DNA of 8,911 bases from Akkermansiaceae bacterium UBA6138. GTDB taxonomy: Bacteria > Verrucomicrobiota > Verrucomicrobiia > Verrucomicrobiales > DEV007. The stretch is taken from positions 39,684-48,594 of the forward strand of contig DIVG01000073.1 of assembly GCA_002422425.1 (NCBI GenBank), written 5' to 3'. This document shows, one piece after another, positions 5,676 through 8,911 of this stretch. How positions within the stretch are numbered: the stretch's first letter is position 1; each line of letters starts with the position of its first letter. The translations under genes were made by a program, and so were the position numbers. The notes beneath the pieces were generated by a model, which made no database searches, was not told the DNA's origin, and saw nothing but the letters and a program-made list of their open reading frames with translations.

Positions 5676-7469
5676 ATGTCCGGGGAAAACCTCCAGCTGA
5701 TTCTTGTCTTTGTCCTCCTTGCGGCGGTCTTTGTGGCCTTCGCAAAAGAGTGGTGCCCGCCTGATCTGGTGGCGCTGGGCGCGCTCGCGATTCTCATTGT
5801 GACAGGGACGATCAGCGAGAAAGACGTCGCCTCCATCTTCAGCAACAATGCACCCCTCACGATCGGAGCGATGTTTGTCCTGAGCGCGGCACTGACGCGG
5901 ACGGGGACGATCGAGCGCGTCGCCCGATTTTTCACCCGGGCCGCAGGGAAGAGCGAAATCAAGGCGGTCGTGCTCCTCGCCCTCATCGTCATCCCGCTCT
6001 CGGCGGCGATGAACAACACCCCCATCGTCGTCGTTTTCCTGCCGGTGCTGCTCGGATTCGCCCGCAGTTCCGGGGTGAAGGCCTCGCGGCTGCTCATCCC
6101 GCTCTCGTTCTTTTCCATCCTCGGCGGCACCGTGACCCTCATCGGCACCTCGACGAACATCCTCGTCTCGGGCGTGGCAGTGGAGCAAAAACTCGCCCCT
6201 TTCGGCATCTTCGAGATCACCAAACTCGGGCTCATCTACGCTGCGGTCGGGGCCGCCTACATGCTGCTGATCGGGCGCAAGCTCCTCCCCAATCGCGACA
6301 CCCTCTCTTCTCTGCTCTCGACCGAGGACACCCGCAGCTTCTACACCCACGCCGTCGTCCTTGAGAACTCCTCCATGCTCGGCAAGCCTCTCGCCGAGAC
6401 GCCGCTCGGGAAAAGTCGCTCGACCCGGATCTTCGAAGTGATTCGCGACGGGCATCGCATCGACGACACGCCCATCGACGAGCTCGTCTGCAAGCCGGGC
6501 GACATTCTTGTGCTCACCGCGCCGTCCCGCGGGATCGCCCAGATTCAAGAGATGAACGGCATCGATTTCGGATCCGAAAGCCATTCCGAGACCCCGATGA
6601 ATCCGACCTCGCTGCGACTCGTCGAAGCGATCGTGGGACCGCAGTCGAGCTTCATCGGCAAGTCCATCCGCGAACTCGGATTCCGCCGTCGCTACGGCGT
6701 CCGCGCCGCCGCCGTGCATCGCCGCGGCGTCCATCTCCAGGAAAACTTCCTCGACGTTCCCTTTCGCTTCGGCGACACCATCATCTTCGAGGGACCCGAG
6801 GGAAATCTCTCCCGCATGCAGGATGACGACGATTTCCTCAGCCTCAGTGAGACCCGGGAGAAACCCTTTCGTCGGGAAAAAGCCCCGCTCGCGATCGGCG
6901 CGATTCTCGCCGTCGTGCTCCTCGCGGCCTTCGAGGTGATCCCCATCGGACCCGCCGCTCTCGCCGCGGCCGCCTTTGTCGTGCTGACCCGCTGCATCGA
7001 CATCCGCGACGTCTATTCGTCGGTCGACTGGAGCATTTTATTCCTCATCTTCGGCATGCTCGGGCTGGGCAAGGCCATGGAAAACACGGGAGCGGCCGAA
7101 GTCATCATCAGGGGCACGACGGGAGCGCTGAGCCAGTTTTCCCCGCTCATCGTGCTCGCTGCCGTCTATCTGATCGCCTCGCTCCTGACTGAGGTCGTTA
7201 CAAACAACGCGGTGGCCATTCTCCTGACTCCTCTCACCATCGGGGTCGCCTACTCCATCGGCGTCGATCCGCGCCCATTCATCGTCGCGGTCATGTTCGG
7301 GGCGAGCGCCAGCTTCATGACTCCGATCGGTTACCAGACCAATACCTACGTCTTCGGCGCGGGCGGTTATCGATTCTCCGATTTCCCCAAGGTGGGCGTC
7401 CCGCTCAATCTCATTCTCTGGGGCATCGCGATCATTTTCATCCCGATCTTCTGGCCGTTTTATCCGTGA
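5676..7469 (+). CDS. SLC13-family (DASS/ion-transporter superfamily) permease with two TrkA-C-like domains
   Basis: A 597-residue inner-membrane transporter. The SLC13 and related families move sulfate, di- or tricarboxylates or other anions, usually with sodium or protons. Seen: an N-terminal half with about five or six membrane segments (7-23, 29-47, 60-75, 96-110, 115-130, 139-166, 183-199) containing AMNNTPIVV (111-119) and GGTVTLIGTSTNIL (150-163). A soluble middle follows with two TrkA-C (RCK-C)-like domains at about 222-290 and 312-385, each ending in a GD-x-I motif (GDILVL, GDTIIF). A C-terminal half (403-595) repeats the fold with TEVVTNNAVAILLTP (505-519) and ASFMTPIGYQTNTY (545-558). 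The two asparagine/threonine-rich hairpins are the expected paired substrate/cation sites. The length and layout are those of bacterial SLC13 permeases with regulatory TrkA-C inserts. The substrate is unknown. The ATG follows CCTCGCCTCG with no Shine-Dalgarno. It is probably the third gene of the oxygenase-DUF486 series. Confidence 0.92.
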   Translation: MSGENLQLILVFVLLAAVFVAFAKEWCPPDLVALGALAILIVTGTISEKDVASIFSNNAPLTIGAMFVLSAALTRTGTIERVARFFTRAAGKSEIKAVVLLALIVIPLSAAMNNTPIVVVFLPVLLGFARSSGVKASRLLIPLSFFSILGGTVTLIGTSTNILVSGVAVEQKLAPFGIFEITKLGLIYAAVGAAYMLLIGRKLLPNRDTLSSLLSTEDTRSFYTHAVVLENSSMLGKPLAETPLGKSRSTRIFEVIRDGHRIDDTPIDELVCKPGDILVLTAPSRGIAQIQEMNGIDFGSESHSETPMNPTSLRLVEAIVGPQSSFIGKSIRELGFRRRYGVRAAAVHRRGVHLQENFLDVPFRFGDTIIFEGPEGNLSRMQDDDDFLSLSETREKPFRREKAPLAIGAILAVVLLAAFEVIPIGPAALAAAAFVVLTRCIDIRDVYSSVDWSILFLIFGMLGLGKAMENTGAAEVIIRGTTGALSQFSPLIVLAAVYLIASLLTEVVTNNAVAILLTPLTIGVAYSIGVDPRPFIVAVMFGASASFMTPIGYQTNTYVFGAGGYRFSDFPKVGVPLNLILWGIAIIFIPIFWPFYP

Positions 7470-7696
7470 TCGAGGGACTTCGGCCTGAAGATTCCGATTT
7501 CTCCAGCAAATTCAGGAAGGCCCGCAGATTCTGATTCAGGAGTGAACGGCTCGCAACCGTGGTCTTCACGGGCGAATCCTGATCGAGACCGTTAATACGC
7601 CGACGCGATATTCCAATCAGTAATTCCCGTATCACCCCCCTTACGGGACGGAGTTGCGCACTCGACGCGGAGCCCTTTCTGGTGCAGAAATGGGGC
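7470..7696. promoter_or_regulatory. Intergenic region upstream of the DUF1080 gene, with a hairpin
   Basis: A non-coding stretch of 227 bases, the longest between genes here. It holds a perfect 7-base inverted repeat, TCCCGTA (7625-7631) and TACGGGA (7642-7648), with a 10-base C-rich loop, 48 bases before the ATG. It also holds two copies of ATTCAGGA (7510-7517 and 7534-7541), two copies of GATTCYGATT (7490-7499 and 7527-7536) and the complement TCCTGA (7577-7582). These could be an operator or leader structure controlling the DUF1080 gene. No convincing -35/-10 pair and no T-tailed terminator for the permease gene are visible. Confidence 0.35.
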
Positions 7697-8911
7697 ATGC
7701 ATTGCAAACCCCCTTTTCTCTCGGGCATCCTCGCCTTCGCGATGGCCTTTCCCGCCATCACAACGGCTGACGAGGAAGTCCTTTTCAACGGCAAAAACCT
7801 CAACGGCTGGAAGGGCCATTCCCCATTCTGGTCCGTCGCCGACGGGGTCATCGTCGGTGAGACCACGGCCGAAAACCCGACCAAAGGGAACACCTTTCTC
7901 ATCTGGCAGGGCGGCGAACTGAGCGATTTCGAGATGAGCCTGCAAGTCCGCTTCCGCGGGAACAATTCGGGCCTCCAATACCGCAGTAGCCTCGTCGATG
8001 AAGCCAATCACGTCCTCGCCGGATACCAGGCCGACCTTCACCCCAGCCCCGAATATTTCGGCATGCTCTACGGGGAAAAAATGGGTAACCGCGGCATCAT
8101 CGCCAAGCGCGGTCAGCGCGTCGAGATCGGAGCCGACAGCGCCGTCAAAGTCGTCGGCGAAGTGGGCGACAAGACCAAGCTCACCGACTGGGAGTGGAAC
8201 ACCCTGCGCGTCGTCATCGTCGGCAATCGGCTCATCCACCAGATCAACGGCGTCACCACCGTGGACATCACCGACAGCCATCCCGAGTCGCTCGCGAAAG
8301 GCCTCATCGGACTGCAACTGCATGGAGGGGCCCCGATGCGGGTCGAGTTCAAGGACATCAAGCTCAGGCGCCTCAGTGGGGAAAACGCCGCCGCGACCTT
8401 GAAAAAAGCCATCGAGACCGGCGCGGCCAAAACGCCAGCGAAACCTGCCGCCGCCTCGTCGAACGACCGCGCCGCCTGGCTCGCCGGAGATGCCGGCCTC
8501 CAGTGGATCTGGGACGAAGTCGGAGGCAAGGCCAACGAAGAGCGCTGGTTCCGCAAGTCCTTTGAGATCCCGGCCGGATCCGCCATCGCCTCGGCCCGCC
8601 TCTACGGCACCTGCGACAACAAGATGGAACTCTGGCTGAACGGCAAAAAAATCGGCAGCAGCCCCGACTGGGATCAGCCCATCGAAGTCCCCGACGCCAA
8701 ATCCCTCGTCCGGCAGGGGAGCAACATCGTCGCCATCCGCGGGCAGAATGCCGGCGGAGCCGCCGCGATGCTGTTCAAACTCGAGGTCAAACTGGCCGAT
8801 GGCAAAGAAGTCACCGTCGTCAGTGCCCCGGATTGGAAGATGACCACCAAGGCTCCCGCCGACGGCTGGGAACAGCCTGATTTTAACGACAGCACCTGGA
8901 CCGACAAAGTC
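7697..8911 (+). CDS. Secreted DUF1080 (3-keto-disaccharide hydrolase family) protein with C-terminal galactose-binding-like domain (partial, 3' end missing)
   Basis: At least 405 residues, open to the last base. Seen: a signal peptide (MHCKPPFLSG, then hydrophobic ILAFAMAFPAI, with likely cleavage after TTA at residue 24). A DUF1080/PF06439 domain covers about 26-226: LFNGKNLNGWKG (29-40), WSVADGVIVGE (45-55), FEMSLQVRF with GNNSGLQYRS (78-97), GYQADL (109-114), WNTLRVVIVGNRLIHQING (167-185) and IGLQLHGGAPMRVEFKDI (204-221). This concanavalin-like fold is named 3-keto-disaccharide hydrolase in Pfam. An Ala/Lys/Pro linker follows (230-255). From about 260 a galactose-binding-like domain begins, with WIWDE, RWFRKSFEIP (283-292), LYGTCDNKMELWLNGKKIG (302-320) and GSNIVAIRGQN (341-351). 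Such multidomain DUF1080 proteins are common in Planctomycetes and Verrucomicrobia and may carry further enzyme or cytochrome-like modules beyond the window. It acts outside the cytoplasm, probably on carbohydrates. I preferred the ATG at 7697 because it starts a normal signal peptide. A GTG at 7682 is in frame. Confidence 0.88.
   Translation, partial: MHCKPPFLSGILAFAMAFPAITTADEEVLFNGKNLNGWKGHSPFWSVADGVIVGETTAENPTKGNTFLIWQGGELSDFEMSLQVRFRGNNSGLQYRSSLVDEANHVLAGYQADLHPSPEYFGMLYGEKMGNRGIIAKRGQRVEIGADSAVKVVGEVGDKTKLTDWEWNTLRVVIVGNRLIHQINGVTTVDITDSHPESLAKGLIGLQLHGGAPMRVEFKDIKLRRLSGENAAATLKKAIETGAAKTPAKPAAASSNDRAAWLAGDAGLQWIWDEVGGKANEERWFRKSFEIPAGSAIASARLYGTCDNKMELWLNGKKIGSSPDWDQPIEVPDAKSLVRQGSNIVAIRGQNAGGAAAMLFKLEVKLADGKEVTVVSAPDWKMTTKAPADGWEQPDFNDSTWTDKV

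Noticed and set aside
5565..6734. 389-codon minus-strand open frame
   Set aside because: It lies antisense to the SLC13 permease, whose motifs are unmistakable. The composition is highly charged with Asp, Glu, Arg and Gly, as expected for a shadow.
7478..7490. CTTC/GAAG hairpin just after the SLC13 stop as a terminator
   Set aside because: The stem is only four base pairs and no T tract follows.
7592..8323. 243-codon minus-strand open frame
   Set aside because: It is antisense to the DUF1080 domain and strongly acidic. The plus-strand product explains the sequence.

Overview
The window is a GC-rich bacterial chromosomal segment with tightly packed genes. The presence of a secreted DUF1080 (PF06439) protein fused to a galactose-binding-like module, a lipoprotein with HEAT-like repeats, a sodium:solute symporter with an extra N-terminal hydrophobic stretch, and starts that lack Shine-Dalgarno sequences all point to the Planctomycetes-Verrucomicrobia-Chlamydiae group, most likely Verrucomicrobiota. 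This placement is an inference from gene content. No 16S or other marker gene is present. No tRNA, rRNA, CRISPR array, insertion sequence or obvious phage gene was found.

Layout. Bases 1-47 may hold the last codons of an upstream plus-strand gene. A diacylglycerol-kinase/YegS-family lipid kinase follows (192-1145, +). It converges on a three-gene minus-strand unit read from 4442 down to 1208: a sodium:solute symporter, a lipoprotein with HEAT-like repeats, and an HpcH/HpaI-family aldolase. Both junctions in this unit are 4-base ATGA overlaps, so the three proteins are very probably co-transcribed and translationally coupled. Divergent from it, across a 126-base intergenic region, is a plus-strand series: a prolyl-hydroxylase-like 2-oxoglutarate/Fe(II) oxygenase (4569-5216), a DUF486 small membrane protein (5265-5621) and an SLC13-type permease with two TrkA-C-like domains inserted in its middle (5676-7469). 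After a 227-base non-coding gap comes a secreted DUF1080 protein that runs off the right end (7697-8911).

How the genes may work together. The coupled unit suggests uptake of a small organic solute by sodium symport and aldol cleavage of a 2-keto-3-deoxy acid derived from it, with the lipoprotein of unknown role between them. The DUF1080 protein points to extracytoplasmic carbohydrate breakdown. The substrate of neither system can be read from sequence. The oxygenase, DUF486 and SLC13 genes lie close enough together to be one transcript but have no obvious shared pathway.

The most unusual points are the coupled symporter/HEAT-lipoprotein/aldolase unit, the recurring TCCC element directly before four of eight start codons with no Shine-Dalgarno, and the multidomain DUF1080 protein. 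I see no clearly new defence or mobile system.
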